A stretch of 64,000 nucleotides of DNA from Pseudoalteromonas sp. MSK9-3 (GTDB lineage Bacteria > Pseudomonadota > Gammaproteobacteria > Enterobacterales > Alteromonadaceae). Positions 52,720 to 61,866 of this stretch are shown here, piece after piece; the stretch's first letter is position 1; every line of letters starts with the position of its first letter. A program made the translations under genes and the position numbers. Below the pieces are notes generated by a model that worked only from the letters and a program-made list of their open reading frames with translations, was not told the origin of the DNA and did not search any database. The DNA is taken from the NCBI RefSeq assembly GCF_003590335.1, contig NZ_MIET01000071.1:62001-126000 (forward strand), given 5' to 3'.

Positions 52720-54133
52720 TTGGAATACCAAAAGAATTGATGAAATTGCTCAAGTAGTAGATTCTAGGCATAAGACTCCGCAGTATTCTGATGATGGCTA
52801 TCCGATGGTTAGAGTCGTTGATGTAAAAGGAGGTGTGCTTCAATTAAAAGATACTAAAAGAGTTAGCGATGAAGTTTATGCCGATTTTAGCAAAGGACGA
52901 GATCCTGAAATTGGGGATTTAATAATTTCTAGAGTTGGAAGTTATGGGAATGTCGCATACGTTAATTCTAGCGAAAAATTTTGCTTGGGGCAGAATACGG
53001 CGCTAATTATTCCAGAAGATAAAAGTAGGTATTTGTATTACGCATTAACTTCTCCTCAAATTAAGGCTCAAATCGATGAAATGGTTGTTGGGGCTGTACA
53101 AAAGACTATAAGCTTGAAGACAATTAAAAGTCTTCAAATTCCAGAACCCCCCTCAGAAGTAAAGACAAAAATCTCTAAAGTACTTTCAACTATAGATGAT
53201 AAAATAGAATTAAACCGACAAACCAACCAAACACTCGAACAAATGGCGCAAGCGTTATTTAAAAGCTGGTTTGTTGATTTTGATCCCGTTTTCGACAATG
53301 CCCTTGCTAGCGGTATGGCAGTAAACGATTTCCCAGAAGCCTTGCAGAAAAAAGCCGAACAGCGTCAGCAAGTACAGCAACAAATTGCTAATGGCGAGCT
53401 AGACGCTAAACCACTACCCGAAGATATCCAACAACTCTTCCCAAGCGAATTTGAACAAACTCATGTTCCATCAATCGGCATCAGCGGCTGGGTACCTAAA
53501 GGTTGGGAAACCTCTAATTTAAAATCTTTTGGCAAAGTAGTTACAGGTAAAACTCCTCCTAAGAAAATAGAAAATGCTTTTGCTGATAAAGGACTTCCAT
53601 TTATCACACCTTCTGATGTTGATAGTGACGTTTTTGCTCTAACTATTGCACGACATCTCAGCTCAGAAGGAGTTACCTCTGTCAAAAATAACGTAATAGA
53701 TCAAGGTTCAGTGTGCGTAACATGTATAGGGAGCCAAATGGGAAAAACCGTAATTGCTCCATATAAATCTGTCACCAATCAGCAGCTAAACTCTATTGTC
53801 CTTGCAAAACAGTCGTATCGAAATTACGTTTTTATGAATCTTAGGTTAAGGCGTGAAGAACTATTCAATTTGGGTAGTAGCGGTTCAACAATGCCTATTT
53901 TAAATAAGTCATCATTTGAAGGTCTAAACACTTTAAAGCCAACAGAGTTAGTCTTAAATGAATTTAGCAAAGTAACTGAAAAGCTTATAGATAAAATTTT
54001 ATTAGGTTCGCACCAAAACGAAGAGCTTAGCAAAGTAAGAGACACATTATTACCAAAACTCATCTCAGGTGAATTAACTTTGCCTGCTGACAACAGTAAA
54101 TGCACGGCCGCGACAGAAGCATACCCATCATGA
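52709..54133 (+). CDS. hsdS: Type I restriction-modification, specificity subunit
   Basis: The 474-residue subunit sets the recognition site. TRD1 lies at about residues 1-150, a central conserved helix follows (INRQTNQTLEQMAQALFKSWF-like, about 170-190, with VDFDPVFDNALASGM), then TRD2 (about 260-420) and a distal conserved helix near KVRDTLLPKLISGELTLP. The DNA encoding both TRDs is visibly more A+T-rich than the central part, as expected if TRDs are exchanged between strains. It overlaps hsdM by 11 bases and the next gene by four. Confidence 0.94.
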   Translation: MANSWNTKRIDEIAQVVDSRHKTPQYSDDGYPMVRVVDVKGGVLQLKDTKRVSDEVYADFSKGRDPEIGDLIISRVGSYGNVAYVNSSEKFCLGQNTALIIPEDKSRYLYYALTSPQIKAQIDEMVVGAVQKTISLKTIKSLQIPEPPSEVKTKISKVLSTIDDKIELNRQTNQTLEQMAQALFKSWFVDFDPVFDNALASGMAVNDFPEALQKKAEQRQQVQQQIANGELDAKPLPEDIQQLFPSEFEQTHVPSIGISGWVPKGWETSNLKSFGKVVTGKTPPKKIENAFADKGLPFITPSDVDSDVFALTIARHLSSEGVTSVKNNVIDQGSVCVTCIGSQMGKTVIAPYKSVTNQQLNSIVLAKQSYRNYVFMNLRLRREELFNLGSSGSTMPILNKSSFEGLNTLKPTELVLNEFSKVTEKLIDKILLGSHQNEELSKVRDTLLPKLISGELTLPADNSKCTAATEAYPS

Positions 54134-55578
54134 AAACCTATGACGACGAACAGCACCCCATTATGAGCCAGCTAAAAACCTGGTTTAAACAAAAATCGGT
54201 TGATGAACTCAGCGAGATTATTCTCAATTATATTGGCGAGTCTGCCGAAGAGCAAAGCCGTTGGCAGCTGGCGATGTTAAACGGCCAAGGTGGGTTAAGC
54301 GCTGCGGATATAAAAAAGATGATCACCAAAGCCTTGCCAAAAAAGCAGGTTTGGAGCTACAGCGAGGCAAGCGCCTATTTTCGGCATAGTGATGACATGT
54401 TTGCAGACATTTTTATTGCCATCGATAGCTTGCCCACAGATAAACAATGGCAACTGGTGTTGCATGCGCTGGTTCGGCTCAATACCGTGTTAGAGCAAGT
54501 CGATGACTCAGGTGGTTATCGTTTTGATTTAGAAGGCCAATTAAATCAACGATTAAGTACCTTGTTTAACCAACAAACTTGGTCTGACGATGACAAGGCA
54601 CAATGGATTTTTGACCATTATAAAGACTATAAATACGATGTGTTTCCGAGCGTGCCCGAGGACTTTAACTTAACTGATCCGGTAAAGCAGATTTTTGTTG
54701 GCTTATGTGAAACAGCTGCACAACAACGTCAGCAACAAGGCGTTGATTTAAGCAACTGGCAACAAAAATCTAAATACGCCCGTTTAATTGAACCCCTCAT
54801 AGCACAAGCGCAACAAAAAAATGATTGGCAGCAACAATGCACATTGATGGCAATGACCGCTTACGATGAAAGAGATTTTATTAGCATCAGCCAGCTTTGT
54901 TTAGATAATAAAGGTGTTGATCAAGGTGAACTCTTAGATGCGGAATATTGGTTACAAAAAGCCTATCACGCGGCAAAAAATGACCGAGAAAAATTCAGTT
55001 GTCAACAATTTGAAGTTGAGTTGCGCCTTGCTTTAAAAGACTATAGCCAAGCGTGGCAGTTGGCGTGGCAACTATTTAACCAACGCCCTAGTTTTTCAGG
55101 TTACAAAGGGTTAATGGCACTGGAGAAAAAAACAGGGGTAATTGATACAACATTTAAAGAGAAAGCCGAGCATATTTTTACCCACTGTTACACTGAAAAT
55201 AGCTATGGAGGTATTGCCCGAGAGGCCGATGCGTTATTAAGCTTTTATATGTATCACCAAGAGTTAACCAATGCTCGTTTATGGGTAAAGTCACATAAAG
55301 CAGAGTTTACTAAATTGCTTAAATTAGCGGATTTAATTGTTGCTGAACACCCACAAGAAGCCATCGATTTATATGCGCGAGTTGTACTACCAACAATAAG
55401 CCAAGGTAACAATCAAGCATATCAACACGCCACCGATTTACTGCTGACGCTAGAGAAAAACCTCCAAGGTGATCATCTTGAGCAACTACACCGGATGATC
55501 CGTCAGGTTATCAAACAACACAAAGCAAAACGTAATATGATGAAGCTTTTAAAGGCACATTATTCAGTATGCTTTTAG
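54130..55578 (+). CDS. Unrecognised 482-residue helical protein inside the hsd operon
   Basis: I do not recognise this gene with confidence. It begins with ATG overlapping the hsdS stop as ATGA, so it is part of the RM operon. The sequence is almost all alpha-helical, rich in Gln, Leu and Ala, without membrane spans or catalytic motifs, and resembles helical-repeat proteins of the DUF6880 kind (weak). Segments such as WQLAMLNGQGGLSAADIKKMI (about residues 47-67) and repeated WQL/AW-rich helices after 200 suggest TPR-like packing. It lies 79 bases before hsdR. Roles as a scaffold, a controller of HsdR or a separate defence protein are possible. Confidence 0.78.
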   Translation: MKTYDDEQHPIMSQLKTWFKQKSVDELSEIILNYIGESAEEQSRWQLAMLNGQGGLSAADIKKMITKALPKKQVWSYSEASAYFRHSDDMFADIFIAIDSLPTDKQWQLVLHALVRLNTVLEQVDDSGGYRFDLEGQLNQRLSTLFNQQTWSDDDKAQWIFDHYKDYKYDVFPSVPEDFNLTDPVKQIFVGLCETAAQQRQQQGVDLSNWQQKSKYARLIEPLIAQAQQKNDWQQQCTLMAMTAYDERDFISISQLCLDNKGVDQGELLDAEYWLQKAYHAAKNDREKFSCQQFEVELRLALKDYSQAWQLAWQLFNQRPSFSGYKGLMALEKKTGVIDTTFKEKAEHIFTHCYTENSYGGIAREADALLSFYMYHQELTNARLWVKSHKAEFTKLLKLADLIVAEHPQEAIDLYARVVLPTISQGNNQAYQHATDLLLTLEKNLQGDHLEQLHRMIRQVIKQHKAKRNMMKLLKAHYSVCF

Positions 55579-55657
55579 AGTCAGTGATCAATCAAATACA
55601 GCGATAAAAGTACGCTCAAAAAGCGCCAAAATAAAACAATAATAATAGGGAAATATT

Positions 55658-58600
55658 ATGCAGTTTACAGAAGCTCAATTAGAAGCAGCCATTATAGAGT
55701 TACTGGGTGATCAAGGCTACCTGTATACCTCTGGTTCAGACTTTTCTATGGCTGACGGCACACGAGAACCAGAGCAGGTATTAATAAAAGAAGACATACG
55801 CGCATATCTGGCAAATCGTTATGCTGCTGATGACATTACCTCGGGTGAAATTGACAGCATTATCTTACAGCTTGAAACCTTACCGGTAGGCGACTTATAT
55901 GAAAGTAATAAAACCTTTTGTAAGTGGTTAAGTGATGGCTTTTTATTAAAACGTGAATCAGGTAGTAAGCCAGGTGAAGCGTCTAAAAAAGATTTATATA
56001 TTCAGCTAATTGACTATGACCAAGTAAAGAAGGCAGAAGTCGCGGTTGCTCAAGCGTCACATGAAGCGTTACCTAGGGTTGCAGAGTCAAGCATCACTTA
56101 TGCTGCTTCAACACAGCACAATATTTTTAAGATCGTTAATCAGCTAGAGATTGACAGCCCATCAGCAGATAACGCCATGCGTATTCCTGATGGTATTATA
56201 TATATCAATGGTTTGCCTGTTGTTGTGTTTGAATTTAAGAGCGCCATTCGTGAAGAACAAGCCACATTACATCATGCCTATGTGCAATTAACCACTCGTT
56301 ATCGCCGTGATATTCCTCAGTTATTTGTTTTCAATGCACTGTGCGTGATTAGTGATGGGGTAAATAATAAAATGGGCAATGTATTTGCACCATATGATTT
56401 TTATTATGCATGGCGAAAAGTGACGGGTGATGAATCAATAGAGCAAGACGGCATTAATGGCTTGCATACTATGTTGCAAGGCTTGTTTGATAAAGAACGT
56501 TTATGTGATGTTATTCGACACTTTATTTACTTTCCTGATAAATCTAAAGATGAAGTAAAAATAGTGTGCCGTTACCCACAATATTATGCTGCTAGAAAGC
56601 TTTTTGAGAATATTAAGAAAGAGCGAAAGTTGCTAACTGCTGGCGGCAATGTAGAAGGGGGCAGTGGTAAAGGCGGTACGTATTTTGGTGCCACTGGCTG
56701 TGGTAAAAGCTTTACCATGCAGTTTTTATCGCGGCTTTTAATGAAAAGCGTTGAGTTTGAAAGCCCGACCATCGTATTAATCACTGACAGAACAGATTTA
56801 GACGACCAGTTATCTAAACAATTCTCCAACGCTAAAAGCTATATTGGCGATGATCATATTGTGAGTGTTGAAAGCCGCGACCAACTAAGAACACTCCTTA
56901 AAGGCCGACAAAGTGGCGGCGTTTTTTTAACGACCATTCATAAATTTACCGAAGACATTGAAGTACTCACAGAGCGTACCAACGTTATTTGTATTTCTGA
57001 TGAGGCACATCGTAGCCAAGTAAACTTAGATCAAAAGGTGGTGATTACTGATAAAGGCCCTAATGCCGGAGTGAGGCGCACATACGGTTTTGCAAAGTAT
57101 TTACATGACTCATTACCTAATGCGACCTTTGTTGGTTTTACCGGCACACCTATTGATGCCACGTTAGATGTTTTTGGTGAGGTGGTGGATGCGTATACCA
57201 TGTCAGAGTCGGTGAAAGATGAAATAACGGTGCGTATTGTTTATGAAGGCCGTGCGGCAAAAGTATTGCTTAATAATGCCAAGTTAGAAGAGATAGAAGC
57301 GTATTACAAGCAATGTGAAGAGTCTGGTAGCAATGAACATCAAATAGAAGAAAGCAAAAAAGCCACTTCGAGCATGAATTCGATTTTGGGCGATCCTGAT
57401 CGCATACGCACGCTAGCTAAAGATTTTGTTGAACACTACGAAGCACGCATCAATGAAGGCTCTACCATAAAAGGTAAGGCCATGTTTGTTAGTAGTTCAC
57501 GTGAGATTGCTAACCTGTTTTATCAGGAGCTGGAAGCGTTACGCCCTGAGTGGTTTGAAATACTGGAGTGCGAAAAAGGCTCTACGTTAAGCGAGCAAGA
57601 GAAGAAGAAAATCAAACCGATGGAGCGTGTCAAAATGGTTATGACACGTGGTAAAGATGATCCAGAAGCCCTGTATAACTTACTAGGCACCAAAGAGTAC
57701 CGTAAAGAGTTAGACCGTCAGTTTAAGAATGATAAATCTAACTTTAAAATCGCCATTGTCGTTGATATGTGGCTTACTGGTTTTGACGTCCCATTTCTTG
57801 ATACGATTTATATTGATAAACCTCTGCAAAAACATAATCTTATTCAAACTATCTCACGTGTTAACCGCAAGTTTTCAGGCAAGCATAAAGGTTTAGTGGT
57901 CGATTACATCGGTATTAAAACGGCGATGAATAAAGCGTTAGCGCAGTTCTCAAAGTCAGAAGAAACGAACTTTGAAGATATCAATCAGTCGGTTATTGCG
58001 GTTAAAGATCATTTAGATTTACTCAATCGAATTTTCCATCAGTTTGATTCTTCTCCATATTTCACTGGCGAGCCAGTGGCACAGTTAAATTGCTTAAATT
58101 CTGCGGCTGAATTTGTACTCTCTATTGGCAAACTTGAGAAACGCTTTATGGCCTTAGTTAAGCGTTTAAAAGCCGCTTATGATGTGTGTTGTGGCAGTGA
58201 GAAGCTTTCAGAAATAGAGCGGGATTATATTCACTTTTATTTAGCTGTTCGCTCAATTATTTATAAGTTAACCAAAGGCGATGCGCCTGATACTACTCAG
58301 ATGAACGCTAAAGTGCGTGAGATGATTGCAGAGGCGCTTAAAAGTGAGGGGGTAGAGGAAATATTCAAACTTGGTAACGACGATGGTGAGATTGATATTT
58401 TTGATGAAGACTACCTTGCCAAAATTGGCAAGATAAAACTGCCCAATACCAAGATAATGCTACTGCAAAAAATGCTAGCTAAAGCCATTGGTGAAATGAA
58501 AAAGGTTAATCTTGCACAAGGAGTAGACTTCACCAAACGGTTTAAGGCGTTAGTTGAAAAGTACAATGAGCGTAGAGAAGAAGATGTATTGGTCAGTGAA

Positions 58601-58972
58601 GTATTAGAAGACTTCTCTGATGAAATTATCAATATGTTTACCGACCTTAAAACCGAGATGGACTCTAACGATGACCTAGGTATTAGCTTTGAAGAAAAAG
58701 CGTTTTACGACATCTTAAAATCGTTGGCTGTTAAGTATGACTTTACTTACCCTGACGAGAGATTAATTGAATTGTCGCAAGCTGTAAAAGAAGTTGTTGA
58801 TGATAAAGCCAAATATACCGACTGGAATAATCGTGACGATATTAAGGCTGAATTAAAAGTTGACTTAATCATGCTACTCCATAGGTTTGGTTACCCACCG
58901 GTTAGTCGAGACGAAGTGTATAAAGAGATTTTTGCACAGGCTGAAAATTTTAAGAAAAATAGAGTGGCATAG
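55658..58972 (+). CDS. hsdR: Type I restriction-modification, endonuclease/translocase subunit
   Basis: Restriction and ATP-driven DNA translocation subunit of 1104 residues. An N-terminal nuclease domain has the D...ExK set in IPDGIIYINGLPVVVFEFKSA (about residues 172-192; read as two parts). The helicase motor shows GATGCGKSFTMQF (about 344-356), VLITDRTDLDDQLS, DEAHRS (about 447) and FVGFTGTPID. The C-terminal HsdM-binding region is helical. Length is standard. It has its own GGG-rich ribosome binding site and is the last island gene before the right repeat. Confidence 0.95.
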   Translation: MQFTEAQLEAAIIELLGDQGYLYTSGSDFSMADGTREPEQVLIKEDIRAYLANRYAADDITSGEIDSIILQLETLPVGDLYESNKTFCKWLSDGFLLKRESGSKPGEASKKDLYIQLIDYDQVKKAEVAVAQASHEALPRVAESSITYAASTQHNIFKIVNQLEIDSPSADNAMRIPDGIIYINGLPVVVFEFKSAIREEQATLHHAYVQLTTRYRRDIPQLFVFNALCVISDGVNNKMGNVFAPYDFYYAWRKVTGDESIEQDGINGLHTMLQGLFDKERLCDVIRHFIYFPDKSKDEVKIVCRYPQYYAARKLFENIKKERKLLTAGGNVEGGSGKGGTYFGATGCGKSFTMQFLSRLLMKSVEFESPTIVLITDRTDLDDQLSKQFSNAKSYIGDDHIVSVESRDQLRTLLKGRQSGGVFLTTIHKFTEDIEVLTERTNVICISDEAHRSQVNLDQKVVITDKGPNAGVRRTYGFAKYLHDSLPNATFVGFTGTPIDATLDVFGEVVDAYTMSESVKDEITVRIVYEGRAAKVLLNNAKLEEIEAYYKQCEESGSNEHQIEESKKATSSMNSILGDPDRIRTLAKDFVEHYEARINEGSTIKGKAMFVSSSREIANLFYQELEALRPEWFEILECEKGSTLSEQEKKKIKPMERVKMVMTRGKDDPEALYNLLGTKEYRKELDRQFKNDKSNFKIAIVVDMWLTGFDVPFLDTIYIDKPLQKHNLIQTISRVNRKFSGKHKGLVVDYIGIKTAMNKALAQFSKSEETNFEDINQSVIAVKDHLDLLNRIFHQFDSSPYFTGEPVAQLNCLNSAAEFVLSIGKLEKRFMALVKRLKAAYDVCCGSEKLSEIERDYIHFYLAVRSIIYKLTKGDAPDTTQMNAKVREMIAEALKSEGVEEIFKLGNDDGEIDIFDEDYLAKIGKIKLPNTKIMLLQKMLAKAIGEMKKVNLAQGVDFTKRFKALVEKYNERREEDVLVSEVLEDFSDEIINMFTDLKTEMDSNDDLGISFEEKAFYDILKSLAVKYDFTYPDERLIELSQAVKEVVDDKAKYTDWNNRDDIKAELKVDLIMLLHRFGYPPVSRDEVYKEIFAQAENFKKNRVA

Positions 58973-59042
58973 GGAATTAGAGAATTAAATTATGCGTACT
59001 CTGCAACAATCAAGTAAAGCATTGGACTGGACTGTAAATAGT

Positions 59043-59121
59043 TATGACTTTATCAGGGAATGCATTAGAATCAGAAAAAAATCGTTAAGGAAATCCTGTG
59101 TCGTCATTGTCGGGTTTAAAC
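59043..59121 (+). repeat. 79-bp direct repeat, right copy (island boundary)
   Basis: Exact copy of 45424-45502. It supplies putative promoter elements (ATGACT at 59044, TAGAAT at 59066), ribosome binding site AAGGA and the first eight codons of the intact perM-like gene. The island therefore ends 55 or more bases before the start codon. Confidence 0.92.
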
Positions 59122-60129
59122 AGAAGCCTTGTTATTTTGGCCTCTTTGTTTGTTGTGCTAGCGGGCGTGAAGTTAGCAAGTGACATTATAGTCCCTTTTA
59201 TTTTAGCCGCCTTTATTGCCATTATTTGTAATCCATTACTTCGATTCTTTGCACGCTTTCATATACCGAAAGGTCTCTCTATTGTGCTTATTATTTGTCT
59301 TATTAGTGCTGTTGGAATGAGTTTGGCAGGCCTTGTAGGACAATCACTTACCGACTTTTCTAAGCAACTTCCAGATTATAGAGAGCAGTTACAAGATAAA
59401 TTTATTTGGCTTGTCGATATAGCAGCGCAGTACAATATTTTAATAGATAAAAATCAGTTAATCTCACTATTTGATCCTGGAAAAATGATTGATATGGCGA
59501 CCAATATGCTAACCGGTTTTGGTGGGGTTATGGCCAACTTATTTTTAATCATTTTAACCGTGGTGTTTATGCTATTTGAAGCACCCATGTTAAGTAAAAA
59601 AGTGCATTTGGCACTAGATGATCCTGAAATGAAAATGCTACAAATTGACCGGTTTTTAGAATCTATTAACTCTTATCTCGCGATTAAAACTATGGTGTCG
59701 CTTGGTACTGGGTTTTGTGCGGGACTGTTACTTTGGATACTTAATGTCGACTATTTTGTGTTGTGGGCAGTGTTGGCTTTTTTACTGAATTACATCCCTA
59801 ATATTGGGTCTATTATAGCGGCTATTCCTGCGGTTTTATTGGCTTTATTGACAGTTGGGCCTGTGGCATCTGGCATTGTGGCAATTGGCTATATTACGAT
59901 AAATACCGTGATGGGTAATATTATCGAACCTCGCTTTATGGGCCGGGGCCTTGGTTTATCTACCTTAGTGGTATTTCTTTCGTTAATTTTCTGGGGGTGG
60001 TTGTTAGGCACTGTCGGTATGTTGCTGTCAGTTCCACTGACGATGATAGTAAAAATTGCTCTAGAAGCCACTGAAGAAGGCCAGTGGCTTGCGACCATGC
60101 TCGGAAATGGAGAAGTTAAAGTTCAATAA
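59098..60129 (+). CDS. perM: AI-2E/PerM-family permease
   Basis: Integral membrane protein of 343 residues with about seven to eight spans. Family landmarks are the N-terminal SDIIVPFILAAFIAIICNPLL (about residues 28-48), FLESINSYLAIKTMVSLGTG (about 182-201), FLLNYIPNIGSIIAAIPAVLLA (about 228-249) and NIIEPRFMGRGLGLSTLVVFLSLIFWGWLLG (about 271-301; read in two parts). Some members export autoinducer-2, others act as Na+/H+ antiporters; the substrate cannot be told. The GTG start sits in the 79-bp repeat and follows AAGGA. The 3' end overlaps the convergent lprI-like gene by seven bases. Confidence 0.9.
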   Translation: MSSLSGLNRSLVILASLFVVLAGVKLASDIIVPFILAAFIAIICNPLLRFFARFHIPKGLSIVLIICLISAVGMSLAGLVGQSLTDFSKQLPDYREQLQDKFIWLVDIAAQYNILIDKNQLISLFDPGKMIDMATNMLTGFGGVMANLFLIILTVVFMLFEAPMLSKKVHLALDDPEMKMLQIDRFLESINSYLAIKTMVSLGTGFCAGLLLWILNVDYFVLWAVLAFLLNYIPNIGSIIAAIPAVLLALLTVGPVASGIVAIGYITINTVMGNIIEPRFMGRGLGLSTLVVFLSLIFWGWLLGTVGMLLSVPLTMIVKIALEATEEGQWLATMLGNGEVKVQ

Positions 60130-60539
60130 GGATGTTTTAAATCTTCGATGTGTCTTTTTAACATGCGGATTTTACATTTTTTATAAATAATGGCTGCTTT
60201 GGTTGCGTTGGGCATTTGATGTAAGTAACGCCACCGGCAGCTATCTTCAATATAGTTGTCTTGACGAATAAAGCTTCGCTCAACAATAGGGAGCAGTTGC
60301 GAATTCCCCGTATCTTGCTCGATCAAGTCCATATCAAGACGAAGTTTTGTGATCCAGGTTTTACGGGTACGTTCGAGGTTCCTGATGTTATTATCTAAAC
60401 ACACGATGTAATTTTTAGCCCGAGACGGGTGCGTGTCAGCTAAGGGTTCACAGTCTTTCAAAATGTCGAGATTTGCCTGCGCAAATGTCGACAACAATAG
60501 ACAAGATAGTGATGTTAATAAGTACTTAGTTTTTTTCAT
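60123..60539 (-). CDS. Small exported LprI/DUF1311-like protein
   Basis: The 138-residue protein starts at the ATG at 60537-60539, giving a clear signal peptide (MKKTKYLLTSLSCLLLSTFA then QA). Cysteines in LKDCEPLAD, YIVCLDNN, EDSCRWRYL and YKKCKIRM are spaced as in lysozyme-inhibitor LprI/DUF1311-like domains, with a helical middle ERSFIRQDNYIEDSC. The resemblance is modest. It overlaps the kinase gene by 14 bases as the last gene of the PhoPQ-like operon, so it may be regulated with the envelope stress response. Confidence 0.6.
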   Translation of the reverse strand: MKKTKYLLTSLSCLLLSTFAQANLDILKDCEPLADTHPSRAKNYIVCLDNNIRNLERTRKTWITKLRLDMDLIEQDTGNSQLLPIVERSFIRQDNYIEDSCRWRYLHQMPNATKAAIIYKKCKIRMLKRHIEDLKHPY

Positions 60540-61866
60540 AATTAAACTCAATCGTAAACCTAGCCCCACCCAGCGGTGAATTATCGATGTGTATTTGGCC
60601 GTGATAGGCGTTCACTAAATCAGAAACAATGGCCATGCCAACACCGTGTCCGGCTTCATATGTATCTAATCTTGCACCGCGTTTTAACAGCTCGGAACGC
60701 CGATGTTCCGGTACACCTGGCCCATCATCACAAATTTCAATACGCAAACCTTTTTTTTCTAATACAGAGATATTAATTTCGACTTGTTTTGCACAGGCTT
60801 TACAGGCGTTATCAATGATATTGCCAAGAATTTCCATTAAGTCGGTTTTATCGCCTAAAAACGCTAAACTGTCATCACAAGAGTACTGAAAATCAATGTG
60901 TTTATCATGATAAACCTTTCTCATTGCGTTGAGTATAGATTTTAGCACAGGTTCAATCACTGTTTGTTTTTTCCACGTATCTGACGCGCCAGTCGCGGCA
61001 CGTTTTAATTGATGTTCTATCATGGCGTTAATACGATCTAGTTGTTCTTGCGCATCTGCGTCAGTTGCCATAGGGCTTGATTTAAGTACTGCGAGTGGAG
61101 TTTTAAGGGCGTGGGCCAAATCGCTTAAAGAGGCGCGGTAGCGTTCTTTTTGACGTCGTTGAGAGTCTAATAATAAATTTAAGTCAGCTTTGATTGTTTG
61201 CAACTCAATAGGGTATAAGCCACTGATTTTGTCTCTTTCTCCGGCTTCTACCTCTTTGATTTCTTTATCGAGTCGTTGCAGTGGTCTTGCATTCCAAATG
61301 AATCCGACGGCCATAAGACCTGTGATGATCACGCCCATCACCAGCATCCAATTTACGAGTGTATTTCTAAAGCCCGACATTTGTGCCACTAAGGCATCAT
61401 TACTTTTTAAAAGCACGAATCTCGCGTGTTGACTTTGCTCTGCATTACCGAGTATCACCGTTAAGCTCAGTTGCCAGTATTTGGCACTGTTATACTCAAC
61501 AAGCTCAAACTCGGCAGCACCAGCTCTGCCGTCAATAAATTCTGGCGTCACTGACAAGTTAACTGCTGACTCAGAATACCAAACAAGCGTTTGGTCTTGA
61601 TATACCATAGCGAAGGTATCGGAATTAAGCCGGTTGAGTTCGGGAGCCAAAATAGTACGGGGCATTTCTATTCCGTCAGCAACAAATTCGACTTCAGAAA
61701 TCAAAGAGTAGAGGTGGGCTTCTAGGGTTTTTTCTGTGGCATCAACCAGTGACGCATGGTAAGCGCGGCCTATAGAGAAAAACAGCGCCGGTAAAGCGAT
61801 AATTAAAACAAAGACAAGGATGAATCCTTGCCTTATTTTTAAAGAGATTTGTGCTGCGTTTACCAC
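60526..61866 (-). CDS. PhoQ-like sensor histidine kinase
   Basis: Membrane sensor kinase of 446 residues: a first span (about 13-33), a periplasmic sensing domain (about 34-160), a second span (about 170-190), then HisKA with the phospho-accepting His in SDLAHALKTPLAVLKSS (about 245-261), N-box DNACKACAKQ (about 352-361) and G-boxes DDGPGVPEHRRSELLKRGAR and GHGVGMAIVSDLVNAYHG. The H-box and length are PhoQ-like. Acidic residues in the sensor domain fit divalent-cation sensing, but the signal is unproven. It overlaps the regulator gene by seven bases. Confidence 0.85.
   Translation of the reverse strand: MVNAAQISLKIRQGFILVFVLIIALPALFFSIGRAYHASLVDATEKTLEAHLYSLISEVEFVADGIEMPRTILAPELNRLNSDTFAMVYQDQTLVWYSESAVNLSVTPEFIDGRAGAAEFELVEYNSAKYWQLSLTVILGNAEQSQHARFVLLKSNDALVAQMSGFRNTLVNWMLVMGVIITGLMAVGFIWNARPLQRLDKEIKEVEAGERDKISGLYPIELQTIKADLNLLLDSQRRQKERYRASLSDLAHALKTPLAVLKSSPMATDADAQEQLDRINAMIEHQLKRAATGASDTWKKQTVIEPVLKSILNAMRKVYHDKHIDFQYSCDDSLAFLGDKTDLMEILGNIIDNACKACAKQVEINISVLEKKGLRIEICDDGPGVPEHRRSELLKRGARLDTYEAGHGVGMAIVSDLVNAYHGQIHIDNSPLGGARFTIEFNYEKN

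Noticed and set aside
55610..55622. GTACGCTCAAAA before hsdR, identical over 11 bases to the desaturase operator half-site
   Set aside because: A single half-site without a partner in reach; likely chance, or at best a weak coincidence worth remembering.
45503..59042. Island as a transposon or integrase-driven genomic island
   Set aside because: No transposase or integrase frame and no terminal inverted repeats were seen; only the direct repeat supports insertion, so the mechanism is left open.
58992..59183. 63-codon open frame spanning the right 79-bp repeat
   Set aside because: It overlaps the perM start in another frame and exists only because the repeat has an open frame; the left copy gives a similar shadow frame at 45295-45507.
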